A DNA stretch of 64,000 bases from Streptantibioticus_C sp963761325 (GTDB taxonomy: Bacteria > Actinomycetota > Actinomycetes > Streptomycetales > Streptomycetaceae): contig CAVXGZ010000001.1 in assembly GCA_963761325.1 (NCBI GenBank), positions 1,240,001-1,304,000 of the forward strand, written 5' to 3'. This document shows, piece after piece, positions 1 through 8,559 of this stretch (the first letter of the stretch is position 1; each line of letters starts with the position of its first letter). A model generated the notes under the pieces. The model ran no database searches and was not told where the DNA came from. It saw nothing but the letters and a program-made list of their open reading frames with translations. Made by a program: the position numbers and the translations under genes.

Positions 1-829
1 TGTAGTTGCGCCAGTAGTCGGGCGTGAAGTGGCACTGCTGGTAGCTGGCGAGGACGCCGTTGCCGAGCCTGGCGAGCATCATGCTGATGTCCTCGACGTC
101 CACGACCGGGTTGAGGCCGGTCAGCTTCGCCGGCGGCCAGACGTCCGGGTCGAACCAGTCCGGCATCCGCTGCCCGGTCTCGGCGGCCTCCCGGCGCGGG
201 TTGGCCCCGTAGACGGCCAGGTCGCCCATGGCCGTCACGGTGCGCGAGTAGCCGCCGGCCAGCCAGTGGATGACGTCCAGGTCGTGGGCGCCCTTCTGCA
301 GCAGCAGCCCGGTGGTCTTCGCCCGCTCGGCGTGCCAGTCCTTGAAGTAGTAGTCGCCGCCGTGGCCGACGAAGTGCCGGCACCACACGGAGCGGACCTC
401 GCCGATCAGCCCCTGGTCGATCATCTCGCGCATCCGGCGCAGCATCGGCAGGTGGCGCAGGTTGTGGCCCACGTACAGCCGGGTGCCGGTGCGCGCGGCG
501 CTCGCCAGCAGTTCGTCGCAGTCCGCCACGTCGATGGTGAGCGGCTTCTCGACGAACACCGCGACGCCGGCGGTCAGGAAGAAGGCGGCCGGTTCGGTGT
601 GCAGGTGGTCGGGGGTGAGCACGAAGACCGCGTCGAGTCCGTCGTCGAGCATGTCCTGGTAGGCCTCGTGCACCCGGACGCCGGGGCCGAACAGCTCGCG
701 CGCGTAGGCCCGGCCGAGCGGCGCGGGGTCGGCGCACGAGACGATCCGGGCGGTGCCGGGGCGGTCGGCGGCGGTGGCGAGCGGGGCCCGCTGTCCGACG
801 CCGACGACGCCGACGCGCAGTTCGTCCAC
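1..829 (-). CDS. Gfo/Idh/MocA-family NAD(P)-dependent oxidoreductase (3' end outside window)
   Basis: About 276 residues are visible; the C-terminus runs off the left edge. From the GTG at 829 the protein opens with a Rossmann nucleotide-binding segment (LRVGVVGVGQR) and has the family signature VEKPLT near residue 97, whose Lys is usually catalytic. Later GHNLRHLP and KGAHDLDVIHW match the substrate-domain blocks of this family. Such enzymes oxidise or reduce sugars, inositols or aminosugars. It starts 5 bases after the stop of the upstream sugar permease, so it is very likely the last visible gene of the importer operon and acts on the imported sugar or a derivative. The substrate cannot be read from the sequence. 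Confidence 0.85.
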   Translation of the reverse strand, partial: MDELRVGVVGVGQRAPLATAADRPGTARIVSCADPAPLGRAYARELFGPGVRVHEAYQDMLDDGLDAVFVLTPDHLHTEPAAFFLTAGVAVFVEKPLTIDVADCDELLASAARTGTRLYVGHNLRHLPMLRRMREMIDQGLIGEVRSVWCRHFVGHGGDYYFKDWHAERAKTTGLLLQKGAHDLDVIHWLAGGYSRTVTAMGDLAVYGANPRREAAETGQRMPDWFDPDVWPPAKLTGLNPVVDVEDISMMLARLGNGVLASYQQCHFTPDYWRNY

Positions 830-834
830 GGGGA

Positions 835-1710
835 TCAGCCTTTCGTTCCGGTCAGGGCGATGCCCTCGATGACGTGCCGCTGCAGCACGACGAACACCGC
901 GATCACCGGGAGGGTCGCGAGCAGCGAACCGGCCATCAGAACCGGGTAGTCGGTGAGGTACTGGCCCTGCAGCGACGCCAGTCCTGAGCTGAGGGTCATC
1001 TTCGACGGGTCGGTGTTGACGATCAGCGGCCACAACAGGTCGTTCCACGACCAGATCATGGTCAGGATGCCGAGCGCGATCAGGCCCGGCCGGGCCAGCG
1101 GCAGCATGATGCTCCAGTAGATCCGCAGCCGGCTCGCCCCGTCGAGCCGGGCCGCCTCCTCCAGTTCGGCCGGCAGGGCGAGGAAGAACTGCCGCAGCAG
1201 GAAGGTGCCGAAGGCGCTGAAGACGCCGGGCAGGAAGAGCGCCGGCAGGGTGTTGAGCAGGTGCAGGTCCTGCATGATCTGGTACTGCGGGATCACCAGC
1301 AGCTGGGTCGGCACCAGCAGCACGGACAGGAAGATGCCGAACAGCGCCTTCTTGCCGGGGAAGTCCATCCGGGCGAAGGCGTACGCCGCCATCGAGCAGA
1401 ACAGCAGCTGGCCGAGGGTGCGGGCCAGCGCGTTGACCACCGAGTTGACCAGCATGCCGGCCAGCGGGATGCCCCGGAAGACCGAGCCGTAGTTGTCCGG
1501 GTGCCAGCTGTGCGGCAGCAGGGTCGGCGGCATCTGGGTGGACTCGGTCAGCGACTTGAAGGACGTCAGGATCTCCCAGACGAACGGTCCGGCCAGCACC
1601 AGGACGGCCGCCACGAGGAAGGTGTGCGCGCCGAGCGGGCCGGCGATCCGGCGACGGGGCCGCACGGTGCCCGCCCCGTCGGTGCGCCGGGCGGCGCCGA
1701 GGCTACTCAT
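835..1710 (-). CDS. carbohydrate ABC transporter permease, MalG type
   Basis: 291 residues, normal for the MalG/UgpE family. A basic cytoplasmic N-terminus is followed by six predicted membrane segments, the first near residues 29-49. The EAA loop that docks the ATPase is seen as EEAARLDGASRLRIYW around residue 185. It pairs with the preceding permease to form the membrane channel of a binding-protein-dependent sugar importer. Its ATG overlaps the end of the upstream permease gene by 8 bases, which implies translational coupling. No ATPase gene is visible; Streptomyces importers of this class often share the MsiK ATPase encoded elsewhere (established for the group, inferred here). Confidence 0.93.
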   Translation of the reverse strand: MSSLGAARRTDGAGTVRPRRRIAGPLGAHTFLVAAVLVLAGPFVWEILTSFKSLTESTQMPPTLLPHSWHPDNYGSVFRGIPLAGMLVNSVVNALARTLGQLLFCSMAAYAFARMDFPGKKALFGIFLSVLLVPTQLLVIPQYQIMQDLHLLNTLPALFLPGVFSAFGTFLLRQFFLALPAELEEAARLDGASRLRIYWSIMLPLARPGLIALGILTMIWSWNDLLWPLIVNTDPSKMTLSSGLASLQGQYLTDYPVLMAGSLLATLPVIAVFVVLQRHVIEGIALTGTKG

Positions 1711-2677
1711 AGTGGACCCACTTCCGCTGCAGCCGGAACTGCACGCCGGTCACGGCGACGATGACCAGCAGCAGCAGGAACGCCATGGCGGCGGCGTATC
1801 CGCGGTTGTTGTTCACGAACGCCTGCTGGTAGAAGAGGTAGACCACGGTGCGGGTCTGCGGCAGCGCCGGGTTGGTGCTGTCGATCATCACGTAGACGAG
1901 GTCGAAGGTCTGCAGCGAGCCGATGACCGACAGCACGGTGACGAAGAACAGGCTGGGGCTCAGCAGCGGCAGCGTCAGCGAGCGGAACTGCCGTACGGGG
2001 CCCGCCCCGTCCATCTCCGCGGCCTCGTAGTAGTGCCGGGGTATCGACTCCAGCCCGGCCATCAGGATGACCATGTTGTAGCCGACGGTCGACCAGATCC
2101 CCACCGCGACCACCGCCACCAGCGCGGTGTGCGGATTGCTGATCCAGTACGTGCCGTGCACGCCGATCCTGCCGAGCAGGAAGTTGATGACGCCGAAGTC
2201 GCCGTTGTACATCCACCGCCACACGATGGCTACCGCGGCCGGCATCGTGACGACCGGCAGGAACATCAGCGTCCGGTAGACGCCGACGCCCCGCCGTCCC
2301 TTGCGGCCGAGCACCGAGGCCAGCACCAGGGAGACCGGCACGCCCAGCAGTCCGAGCAGGCTGTACCAGACGGTGTTGACGAACGCCGCGCGCAGGTCGG
2401 GATCGTGCAGCAGCTGCCGGTAGTTGGCCAGGCCGCTCCAGGTGTGGCCGCCGAACGGGCCCCAGGTGGTGAAGCTGAAGTACAGGGTCTGCACGACCGG
2501 CCACAGGTAGAAGACGCCCAGGCCCAGCGCGGTCGGCGCGAGGAAGAACGCCGCCCAGGCCAGGTCCTGCCGCTCGCGGGTGCTGCGCCGGCGCCGCGGC
2601 CGGCGGGCGACGGAGGCCGCGCCGGGATCGCGGTCGTGCGTCGTGTCGTGGCGCGGAGCCTCCATCGCGCTCGCCAT
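1703..2677 (-). CDS. carbohydrate ABC transporter permease, MalF type
   Basis: 324 residues from the ATG at 2677, two bases after the stop of the binding-protein gene. The first about 40 residues are charged and rich in Arg, then hydrophobic segments begin with DLAWAAFFLAPTALGLGVFY. The EAA loop YEAAEMDGAGPVRQF lies around residue 222. The family is the MalF/UgpA-like inner-membrane subunit of sugar importers. The open frame continues upstream through the binding-protein gene in another frame, but that extension has no counterpart in the family, so 2677 is the start. Operon order binding protein, MalF, MalG, oxidoreductase is typical of Streptomyces sugar uptake loci. Confidence 0.92.
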   Translation of the reverse strand: MASAMEAPRHDTTHDRDPGAASVARRPRRRRSTRERQDLAWAAFFLAPTALGLGVFYLWPVVQTLYFSFTTWGPFGGHTWSGLANYRQLLHDPDLRAAFVNTVWYSLLGLLGVPVSLVLASVLGRKGRRGVGVYRTLMFLPVVTMPAAVAIVWRWMYNGDFGVINFLLGRIGVHGTYWISNPHTALVAVVAVGIWSTVGYNMVILMAGLESIPRHYYEAAEMDGAGPVRQFRSLTLPLLSPSLFFVTVLSVIGSLQTFDLVYVMIDSTNPALPQTRTVVYLFYQQAFVNNNRGYAAAMAFLLLLVIVAVTGVQFRLQRKWVHYE

Positions 2678-2679
2678 CG

Positions 2680-3936
2680 TCAGTGACGCTCCTTGGCCAG
2701 GGCGGCGTTCATCTGGCTCGCGAGCTGCCTGGCGACCGTCGCGACCGGTTCGCTGCCGTTCCACGCCTTGGGCAGCAGGTTGGTCTCCAGGGTGTTCCAC
2801 GCGGCCGTGTTGCCGGAGACCGGCAGCGGCACGGCGTCGGGCAGCTGGTCGAGGTAGGACTGCAGGTCGAACTGCGGGTGGGCCTTGACCCACGCGTCCT
2901 GGGTGCCGTTGTAGGCCGGGATGACGGTGCCGGTGTCCGCCTCGATGAGGGCGGCCTGCCGGGAGCCGAGGAACTTCTCGAACTTCTCCGCCTGCGCCGG
3001 GTACTTGGTGCGGCTGGAGATCACGTTGGCCAGGCCGTGGATGACGGTGGCCTTCTTCGCGCCGGACGGCAGGGCGGTGACGTTCGCCCAGGACTTGGTG
3101 TTGGCGTTGTCCGCGAACTCGGTCGCGTCCCACGAGCCGCCCCAGTACATGGCGAGCTTGCCGGCCTCGAACATGTTGAGCGGGGCGGTGTCGGTCATCT
3201 GCTGCAGGCTGGGGGACTGCTTCTTGGCGATCAGGTCGGTCCAGAACTTCAGGCCGGCGATCGTCTTGGGGTCGGCGTACCCGGAGTGCCTGCCGTCCGG
3301 CGAGACCACGTAGCCGCCGGCCTGGAATATCGTGTCGTAGAAGTTCTCCTGGCCGGTCAGCGTCGCGCCGACGGCGTAGACGCCCTTGGCCGGGTCGGAG
3401 AGCTTGGCGGCCGCCGTGTCGAAGTCCTGCCAGGTCCAGGTCGGCTTGGGGTAGGCGACGTGCGCCGCGTCGAAGATCTTCTTGTTGTACCAGAGCCCGA
3501 CGGTGTCGAAGTCCTTGGGCAGCCCGTACTGCACGCCCTTGTACTTGTAGAGGTTGACCAGCGACGCCGGGTAGACCGAGGTGTCCGCCTTGAGGTCGGT
3601 GAGCGGCTTGATGACGCCGTTGGAGGCGTAGAGCTGGAAGTTCGGCCCGTTCATCCAGAAGACGTCCGGCGCCTGCCCGCCGGTGCTGGCCGCCTGGAGC
3701 TTGGTGAAGTAGTCCGCGTACGGGGTGAGTTGGACCGTGACCTTGATCTTCGGGTTCTGCGCCTCGAACGCCTTGATGATCTTGTTCATCGCGGGCACCT
3801 GGTTCTTGTCCCAGACGCCGTAGGTCAACGCGGCCTGCGCGTTGCCGCTGTCGGACCTGGTGTCGCTGCCGCACGCGCTGAGCGACGCGAGCAGCGCCAC
3901 CGTGGCCAACGCCGCGACTGTCCCTTGTGTGCGCAC
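2680..3936 (-). CDS. extracellular sugar-binding lipoprotein of ABC importer
   Basis: 418 residues from a GTG at 3936. This start has a strong ribosome site (AGGAGG, about 3942-3947) and gives a clean lipoprotein signal: basic VRTQG, a hydrophobic stretch, then lipobox LSAC with Cys near residue 22. The mature part is a family 1 solute-binding protein (ABC-type sugar binding): TYGVWDKNQ, the FWMNGPNFQLYA block, and MYWGGSWDATEF with aromatic residues often used for sugar stacking. It captures a carbohydrate outside the membrane and delivers it to the two downstream permeases. An upstream start at 4038 would add 34 residues without family support and destroy the signal peptide. Confidence 0.93.
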   Translation of the reverse strand: MRTQGTVAALATVALLASLSACGSDTRSDSGNAQAALTYGVWDKNQVPAMNKIIKAFEAQNPKIKVTVQLTPYADYFTKLQAASTGGQAPDVFWMNGPNFQLYASNGVIKPLTDLKADTSVYPASLVNLYKYKGVQYGLPKDFDTVGLWYNKKIFDAAHVAYPKPTWTWQDFDTAAAKLSDPAKGVYAVGATLTGQENFYDTIFQAGGYVVSPDGRHSGYADPKTIAGLKFWTDLIAKKQSPSLQQMTDTAPLNMFEAGKLAMYWGGSWDATEFADNANTKSWANVTALPSGAKKATVIHGLANVISSRTKYPAQAEKFEKFLGSRQAALIEADTGTVIPAYNGTQDAWVKAHPQFDLQSYLDQLPDAVPLPVSGNTAAWNTLETNLLPKAWNGSEPVATVARQLASQMNAALAKERH

Positions 3937-4028
3937 GGCGCAACCTCCTGGACTCGTCGGACCTTCGAAATGGGGGAGACCCCGATGACCGGCCGGTCGA
4001 TGTCCGGGAAGCGTAGGCGCTCGCAAGT

Positions 4029-4062
4029 GAGCACTCAAGACATTCTGCGAGCAGTTTCAAGC
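4029..4062. promoter_or_regulatory. direct repeats in divergent promoter (candidate operator)
   Basis: Two copies of GAGCA followed by TCAAG (GAGCACTCAAG at 4029 and GAGCAGTTTCAAG at 4049) lie about 20 bases apart between the divergent importer operon and the DeoR-type gene. The 20-base period puts them on the same helix face. DeoR/GlpR proteins often bind spaced repeats in their own divergent promoters, so this is a candidate operator; binding is inference. Confidence 0.3.
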
Positions 4063-4101
4063 AATCGTGCTACGGTTCGGCAACGTCAAACGGAGGGGCA
4101 C

Positions 4102-4887
4102 GTGAATCGTTACGCCAGGTTGAACGCCCTGCTGGACGCGATGGCGACGCAGGGACACGTCGATGTCGAGCTGCTCGCCCGGCAGTTCGGCGTCTCGCCG
4201 TCCACCGTCCGCCGCGACCTCAACCACCTGCACGAGCAGCAGCTCGTCACCCGCACGCGGGGCGGCGCGGTGGCCACCACCGTCAACTACGACCTGCCCA
4301 TCCGCTACCGCCGCGCCAGCCACGGCTCGGAGAAGGCCCGGATAGGCCAGGCCGCCGCCGCCCTGGTGGCCACCGGCGACATCGTGGGGATCAACGGCGG
4401 CACCACCACCACCGAGACCGCGCGGGCGCTGGCGGAGCGGCAGTTCCCGGACCGCGGCCGCGAGTCGGGGCAGATCACCATCGTCACCAACGCGATCAAC
4501 ATCGCGAGCGAGATGACCGTGCGCCGGCACGTCAAGCTGGTGATGACGGGCGGCGTAGCCAGGCTGCAGTCCTTCGAGCTCACCGGGCCGCTCGCCTACG
4601 ACACCCTCGCCCAGATCGACCTGGACTACGCGATCCTCGGCGTCGACGCCTTCGACCCGGAGCTGGGCGCCAAGGCGCTCGACGAGGAGGAGGCGCGGAT
4701 CAACCAGCTGATGGCCAAGCGGGCGCGCAAGGTGGTGGTGATCGCCGACAGCAGCAAGCTCGCCGCCCGGGCGTTCTCCCGCATCTGCCCGCTCAGCGCG
4801 GTCGACTACTTCGTCACCGACACCGGCGCCCCGGACGAGGCGGTCGCCGCGATCCGGGCCGCCGGCGTCGAGGTGGTGCTGGCCTGA
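4102..4887 (+). CDS. DeoR/GlpR-family sugar-responsive transcriptional regulator
   Basis: 261 residues from GTG at 4102, with ribosome site CGGAGGGG 4 bases upstream. The N-terminus is a DeoR winged helix: RYARLNALLDAMATQGHVD, then VELLARQFGVSPSTVRRDLNHL (residues about 20-41), the DeoR recognition helix. The rest is the ISOCOT-like DeoR C-terminal sensor (GINGGTTTTETARAL, TNAINIASEM, LGVDAFDPELG), which binds a phosphorylated sugar in characterised members. Divergent placement from the sugar importer says it probably represses that operon until its sugar phosphate appears. A longer in-frame extension overlaps the binding-protein gene on the other strand and is not credible. Confidence 0.92.
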   Translation: MNRYARLNALLDAMATQGHVDVELLARQFGVSPSTVRRDLNHLHEQQLVTRTRGGAVATTVNYDLPIRYRRASHGSEKARIGQAAAALVATGDIVGINGGTTTTETARALAERQFPDRGRESGQITIVTNAINIASEMTVRRHVKLVMTGGVARLQSFELTGPLAYDTLAQIDLDYAILGVDAFDPELGAKALDEEEARINQLMAKRARKVVVIADSSKLAARAFSRICPLSAVDYFVTDTGAPDEAVAAIRAAGVEVVLA

Positions 4888-4935
4888 CGCGGCGGCCGGG
4901 TACGTGAGGGGCGCACCCGGGCCGCCGGCGGCGGG

Positions 4936-5817
4936 CTACGCGCCGGTCTGGGACAGTTCGTCGCTCCAGTACGCGCCGGTGGGCAGGGTGTCCCACGGGT
5001 TGGGCAGGTCGTCGGGCGTCACGTAGACGTAGCCGGCGTTGCGCTGCTTGCTGAGCGACATGGCGTTGTCCATGTCGCTCTGGCTGGAGGCCGCGTAGAC
5101 CAGGTTCCAGAACTGGTCCGGGTCGCCGGACGACAGCTCCCAGGACGGCGGGGTCCAGGAGGTGTAGTCGGCGTAGGAGCCCTCGAACATGACGAGGATG
5201 TCGGCGGCCGAGGCGTAGCACTGCGCCGCGGGGGAGCCGGGGTTGTCCACGGTCAGCGCGCCGCTGTGGTTCTGCTTGGTGTAGGTGTTGACGGCCGAGT
5301 AGAGGTCCACGTGCGCGTTGCCGGTGCCGCAGTCGGCGAGCGCGTCGTCGAAGAAGATCCCGGACAGCCCGTAACCGCCGTACCAGGAGTACCAGTCGGC
5401 CACGTCCGACTCCACCTGGCTGGTCCACGCGGAGGTGCTGGTCTGGCCGCCGCGGGTGGTGCGTCCCGTGGTGCCGAAGTAGCCGGTGTCCACGTAGCCG
5501 ATGACCTTCTCGCCGGCGTTCGTCGCCGCCTGGACGGCGTCGGCGTACCCCTGGTCGAAGCCGGAGCCGGGGCCGTTGTCCGGGTTGGCGACCGCGATGC
5601 CGACCGCCGAGCCGCCCTGGTCGAGCTGGCTCCAGTAGCCGGATCCGGGGCTGCCGTCCGGGTTGAAGTAGGCCGGCACCGCCAGGTGCTGGACGCTCGC
5701 CGTCGCCGACGCGGGAGCGGCCCCGGCGGCGAACGACATGGCGAGCGTCGCCGCGACGGCGGCGAGCAGGGCCACGATTCGGGCTTTTCGTCCGCCTTGG
5801 TATCTGTTCTCGGGCAT
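4936..5817 (-). CDS. secreted spherulation-specific family 4 (spherulin-4-like) protein
   Basis: 293 residues with an obvious signal peptide: basic MPENRYQGGRKAR, a hydrophobic run, and a likely cleavage after APASA near residue 38. The mature protein is a TIM-barrel type of the spherulin-4 family: HLAVPAYFNPDG at its start, GYVDTGYFGT, and the acidic GIFFDDALADCG block, which in fungal Sph3 (glycoside hydrolase family GH135) lies at the active site. Family members cleave alpha-1,4-galactosaminogalactan; the activity of bacterial members is less clear, so the substrate is not assigned. A good ribosome site (AAGGAG) precedes the ATG. Monocistronic, convergent with the DeoR gene and divergent from the LOG gene. 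Confidence 0.85.
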   Translation of the reverse strand: MPENRYQGGRKARIVALLAAVAATLAMSFAAGAAPASATASVQHLAVPAYFNPDGSPGSGYWSQLDQGGSAVGIAVANPDNGPGSGFDQGYADAVQAATNAGEKVIGYVDTGYFGTTGRTTRGGQTSTSAWTSQVESDVADWYSWYGGYGLSGIFFDDALADCGTGNAHVDLYSAVNTYTKQNHSGALTVDNPGSPAAQCYASAADILVMFEGSYADYTSWTPPSWELSSGDPDQFWNLVYAASSQSDMDNAMSLSKQRNAGYVYVTPDDLPNPWDTLPTGAYWSDELSQTGA

Positions 5818-5951
5818 CTCGAACTCCTTGTTCCGAAATGACGTTTCACAGGCTGTGGCGCGGCATGACCTTAGAATGCGCGAAATGGCGCGTCAATTGG
5901 GCTACGCGAGCAATTCCGAGCGGTTTTCCGGCAGTTGGCCGGTCCCGGGGA

Positions 5952-5957
5952 TAACGT
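5952..5957 (+). promoter_or_regulatory. -10 box (TAACGT) of probable leaderless promoter
   Basis: TAACGT lies 7 bases before the ATG of the LOG-family gene and no ribosome site is present, so transcription probably starts at or next to the start codon. Confidence 0.4.
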
Positions 5958-5964
5958 TGAGCAC

Positions 5965-6495
5965 ATGAACATCTGTGTCTTCCTGTCCGCCGCCGACCTC
6001 GACGAGCGCTACACCGCGCCGGCCCGGGAGTTCGCGCGGCTGCTGGGCGAGGGCGGCCACACGCTGGTGTGGGGCGGCTCGGACGTGGGCTTGATGAAGG
6101 TGGTCGCGGACGGGGTCCGGGCCGCCGGCGGGCGGCTGGTCGGCGTCTCGGTGGAGTTCCTCCAGGCGGTCGCGCGGGCCGACGCCGACGAGATGGTGGT
6201 CGCCGCCGACCTCGGCGCCCGCAAGGCCGAGCTGCTGGCCCGCTCCGACGCGGTGGTGGTGATGGTCGGCGGCACCGGCACGCTCGACGAGGCGACGGAC
6301 GTGATGGAGCTGAGGAAGCACCGGCTGCACGACAAGCCGGTCGTGGTGCTCAACACCGCCGGGTTCTACGACGGGCTGCGCACCCAGTTCCAGCGCATGC
6401 ACGACGAGGGCTTCCTGCCGCTGCCCCTGGACGACCTGGTCTTCTTCGCCGACGACCCGGCGGCGGCCCTGGCCCGCCTGCGCGAGGCCGGGTGA
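5965..6495 (+). CDS. LOG-family (TIGR00730-like) nucleotide phosphoribohydrolase
   Basis: 176 residues, usual for the family. It has the Rossmann-like N-terminus MNICVFLSAADLDERY, the GLMKVVADGVRAAGG helix and an RKAELLARSD block equivalent to the family RK motif. The signature PGGxGTxxE is changed at its first residue: VGGTGTLDE. LOG proteins release cytokinin-type bases or free nucleobases from nucleoside monophosphates; several bacterial members have been mis-called lysine decarboxylases. The start at 5965 is favoured because a -10 box sits just upstream, as in a leaderless mRNA. It is followed after 27 bases by an SDR gene and may be co-transcribed with it. The exact substrate is unknown. 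Confidence 0.85.
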   Translation: MNICVFLSAADLDERYTAPAREFARLLGEGGHTLVWGGSDVGLMKVVADGVRAAGGRLVGVSVEFLQAVARADADEMVVAADLGARKAELLARSDAVVVMVGGTGTLDEATDVMELRKHRLHDKPVVVLNTAGFYDGLRTQFQRMHDEGFLPLPLDDLVFFADDPAAALARLREAG

Positions 6496-6522
6496 GGCCG
6501 CGGACGGTGCGAACATGGGGGA

Positions 6523-7212
6523 ATGAGCACGTATCTGATCACCGGCGCCGGCTCGGGCATCGGGGCCGCCCTCGCGCGACGGCTGCGCGACCGCGGTGAC
6601 GAGCTGTGGCTGGTGGCCCGCAACGCCGGTCGCGCCAAGCAACTGGCCGAGGACTTCCCCGCGGCCCGCACGCTCGTGGGCGACCTCGGCGAACCGGAAC
6701 GGCTCTCCTGGGCCTTCGGCCACCAGGCGGTCCCCGAACGGCTGGACGGCCTGCTGCACGTCGCCGGCCTGGTCGACCTCGGCCCGGTCGGCGAGCTGAC
6801 GCCGAAGGTCTGGCAGCGCACCCTGGCCGTCAACCTGGTGGCCCCGGCCGAGCTGACCCGGCTGATGCTGCCCCAACTGCGGCTGTCGCGCGGCCACGTG
6901 GTCTTCGTCAACTCCGGCGCCGGGCTGTCCGCGCACGCCGAGTGGAGCGCGTACGCCGCCAGCAAGCACGGCCTCAAGGCGCTCGCCGACGCGCTGCGCA
7001 AGGAGGAGCACGAGGGCGGGGTGCGCGTCACCACCGTCTACCCCGGACGCACCGACACCCCCATGCAGGAGAAGGTGCACCGCATGGAGGGCAGGTCCTA
7101 CGAGGCGGCCCGCTGGATCGACCCCGAGTCGGTGGCCGGCGCGGTGCTGGCCGCGCTCGACCTGCCCCGCGACGCCGAGATCACCGACCTCACCGTCCGC
7201 CCGGGCCACTGA
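6523..7212 (+). CDS. short-chain dehydrogenase/reductase (SDR)
   Basis: 229 residues, classical SDR size. The NADP(H) fold signature TGAGSGIG is at residues 6-13, and the catalytic set is complete: Ser in VFVNSGAGLS and YxxxK as YAASK around residue 146. Arg after the first strand and in the second (VARNAGR) suggests NADPH preference. It follows the LOG gene by 27 bases on the same strand. Substrate is not evident; the family covers ketones, sugars and fatty acyl groups. Ordinary codon use and no sign of truncation. Confidence 0.88.
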   Translation: MSTYLITGAGSGIGAALARRLRDRGDELWLVARNAGRAKQLAEDFPAARTLVGDLGEPERLSWAFGHQAVPERLDGLLHVAGLVDLGPVGELTPKVWQRTLAVNLVAPAELTRLMLPQLRLSRGHVVFVNSGAGLSAHAEWSAYAASKHGLKALADALRKEEHEGGVRVTTVYPGRTDTPMQEKVHRMEGRSYEAARWIDPESVAGAVLAALDLPRDAEITDLTVRPGH

Positions 7213-7281
7213 CCCGGCTCCGGACGCGCCCGCCCCGCGGCCGCCGCACGGTGGGGGGACGGGGCCCCGCGGGAGGTGGTC

Positions 7282-7493
7282 ATGGCGCAGCCCCGGTCCC
7301 GGTCCCGGCGGTCCCCGGCGGGCCACGACGTCTTCCGGGACTTCGTGCCGTGTTCGCGGTTCCGCGACGGCTCCGCCTCCGACCGGCTGGACCGGGTCGC
7401 CCGACCACGCTGCCGGTGATCGCGATCCGCTTCACCCGCCGGCACCCCGAATACCTGCGCGAGCGGGCCCGTCGGACGGCAACCGGGGCCTGA
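7282..7493 (+). pseudogene. possible small gene, apparently frameshifted
   Basis: An ATG at 7282 has a strong ribosome site (GGGAGG, 6-8 bases upstream) and opens a reading frame of only 45 codons (stop 7417-7419), rich in Arg and ending DRLDRVARPRCR. If one base is restored near 7407 (CCGACC read as CCGGACC), the frame continues as TTLPVIAIRFTRRHPEYLRE to a stop at 7491-7493 and gives a coherent basic protein of about 70 residues. The good ribosome site and protein-like tail argue for a real gene with a one-base deletion or sequence error. I do not recognise the family. Confidence 0.3.
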
Positions 7494-7502
7494 CCAGGCG
7501 GC

Positions 7503-7508
7503 TACCCT
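7503..7508 (+). promoter_or_regulatory. -10 box (TACCCT) of probable leaderless promoter
   Basis: TACCCT is followed by 7 bases and then the GTG start of the methionine synthase-like gene, with no ribosome site between them. Confidence 0.4.
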
Positions 7509-7515
7509 TCCCCGG

Positions 7516-8559
7516 GTGAGTACCGACACGCCGTCCGACGGCCCCCTGCGCCTCGACCCCGGCACCGCCACCGGGATCGGATCGATGCCCGCCACCGACG
7601 CCAGGGAGGCCGCCCGCACCGTCGCCGGCTCGCTGCCGGGGTGGCCGTTCCTCGCCGAACTCCCCGCCCGCGGACCGGGCGCCGACATGATCGGCCGCAC
7701 CCTCGGCCTGCTGGTCGAGCTGTACGCCCGGGTCGAGCCGAGCGGCTGGCGGTTCGGCGACCGGCCGGGCCGCGACACCCGCCGCGCCTGGTCCTTCCTG
7801 CGCGAGGACCTCGACGCGCTGGAGGAGTTCACCCAGGGACACCGCGAGACGGTGAAGATCCAGGCGGTCGGGCCGTGGACGCTGGCCGCCTCGGTCGAAC
7901 TGCGCGGCGGCCAGGCCGCGTTGTCCGACCCGGGAGCCTGCCGGGACCTGACCGCCTCGCTCGCCGAGGGGCTGCGCCGGCACGTCGCCGAGGTGCGCGG
8001 CCGGGTGCCGGGCGCCCGGGTGGTGCTGCAGCTCGACGAGCCGTCGCTGACCGCCGTGCTGCTCGGCCGGGTGCCGTCGGCCAGCGGCTACAGCACCCAC
8101 CCGGCGGTGGACCGCACGGTGGCGGAGGGCGGGCTGCGCCAGGTGATCGAGGCCGCCGGGGCGCCGGTGGTGGTGCACTCCTGCGCGCCCGGCGTGCCGT
8201 TCGGCCTGCTGCGCCGGGCCGGGGCGGGCGCGGTGTCGTTCGACTTCGGGCTCCTCACGGAGAGTGAGTGGGACGCGATCGGCGAGGCCGTCGAGGCGGG
8301 CACCCGGCTGCTGGCCGGAGTGGTGCCCGGCACGGACGCCGGTCCGTCAGGCGGGTCGGCGCGATTGTCAGACCCGGCCGGTAGCGTCAGTGCTGTTCGG
8401 TCGCTGTGGCGCGCGCTCGGGCTGGCACCGGGGACTCTGGGGGAGTCCGTGGCGGTCACTCCGGCGTGCGGTCTCGCGGGCGCCTCCCCGGCGTACGCCC
8501 GCGCTGCCCTCGCCCACTGCGTCAAGGCGGCCCGGACGCTCGTCGACGACCCCGAGTAG
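7516..8559 (+). CDS. cobalamin-independent methionine synthase, catalytic-domain-only (MetE C-terminal type)
   Basis: 347 residues, about half of classical MetE: it has only the C-terminal barrel. Zinc ligands are recognisable as HSCAP (His and Cys, residues about 219-221) and the later Cys in VTPACGLAG (about residue 319). Other family blocks are the GSMPATD start and LQLDEPSL. The MetE family transfers a methyl group to homocysteine to make methionine; core-only versions often use a methyl donor other than polyglutamylated methyl-THF, and their true substrate in actinobacteria is unsettled. The gene looks leaderless (-10 box 7 bases before GTG) and precedes ligA by 61 bases. Confidence 0.8.
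   Translation: MSTDTPSDGPLRLDPGTATGIGSMPATDAREAARTVAGSLPGWPFLAELPARGPGADMIGRTLGLLVELYARVEPSGWRFGDRPGRDTRRAWSFLREDLDALEEFTQGHRETVKIQAVGPWTLAASVELRGGQAALSDPGACRDLTASLAEGLRRHVAEVRGRVPGARVVLQLDEPSLTAVLLGRVPSASGYSTHPAVDRTVAEGGLRQVIEAAGAPVVVHSCAPGVPFGLLRRAGAGAVSFDFGLLTESEWDAIGEAVEAGTRLLAGVVPGTDAGPSGGSARLSDPAGSVSAVRSLWRALGLAPGTLGESVAVTPACGLAGASPAYARAALAHCVKAARTLVDDPE

Noticed and set aside
2683..4101. N-terminal extension of the DeoR-type regulator over the sugar-binding protein gene
   Set aside because: The winged helix begins right after GTG 4102, which has its own ribosome site; the extension is the shadow of the minus-strand gene.
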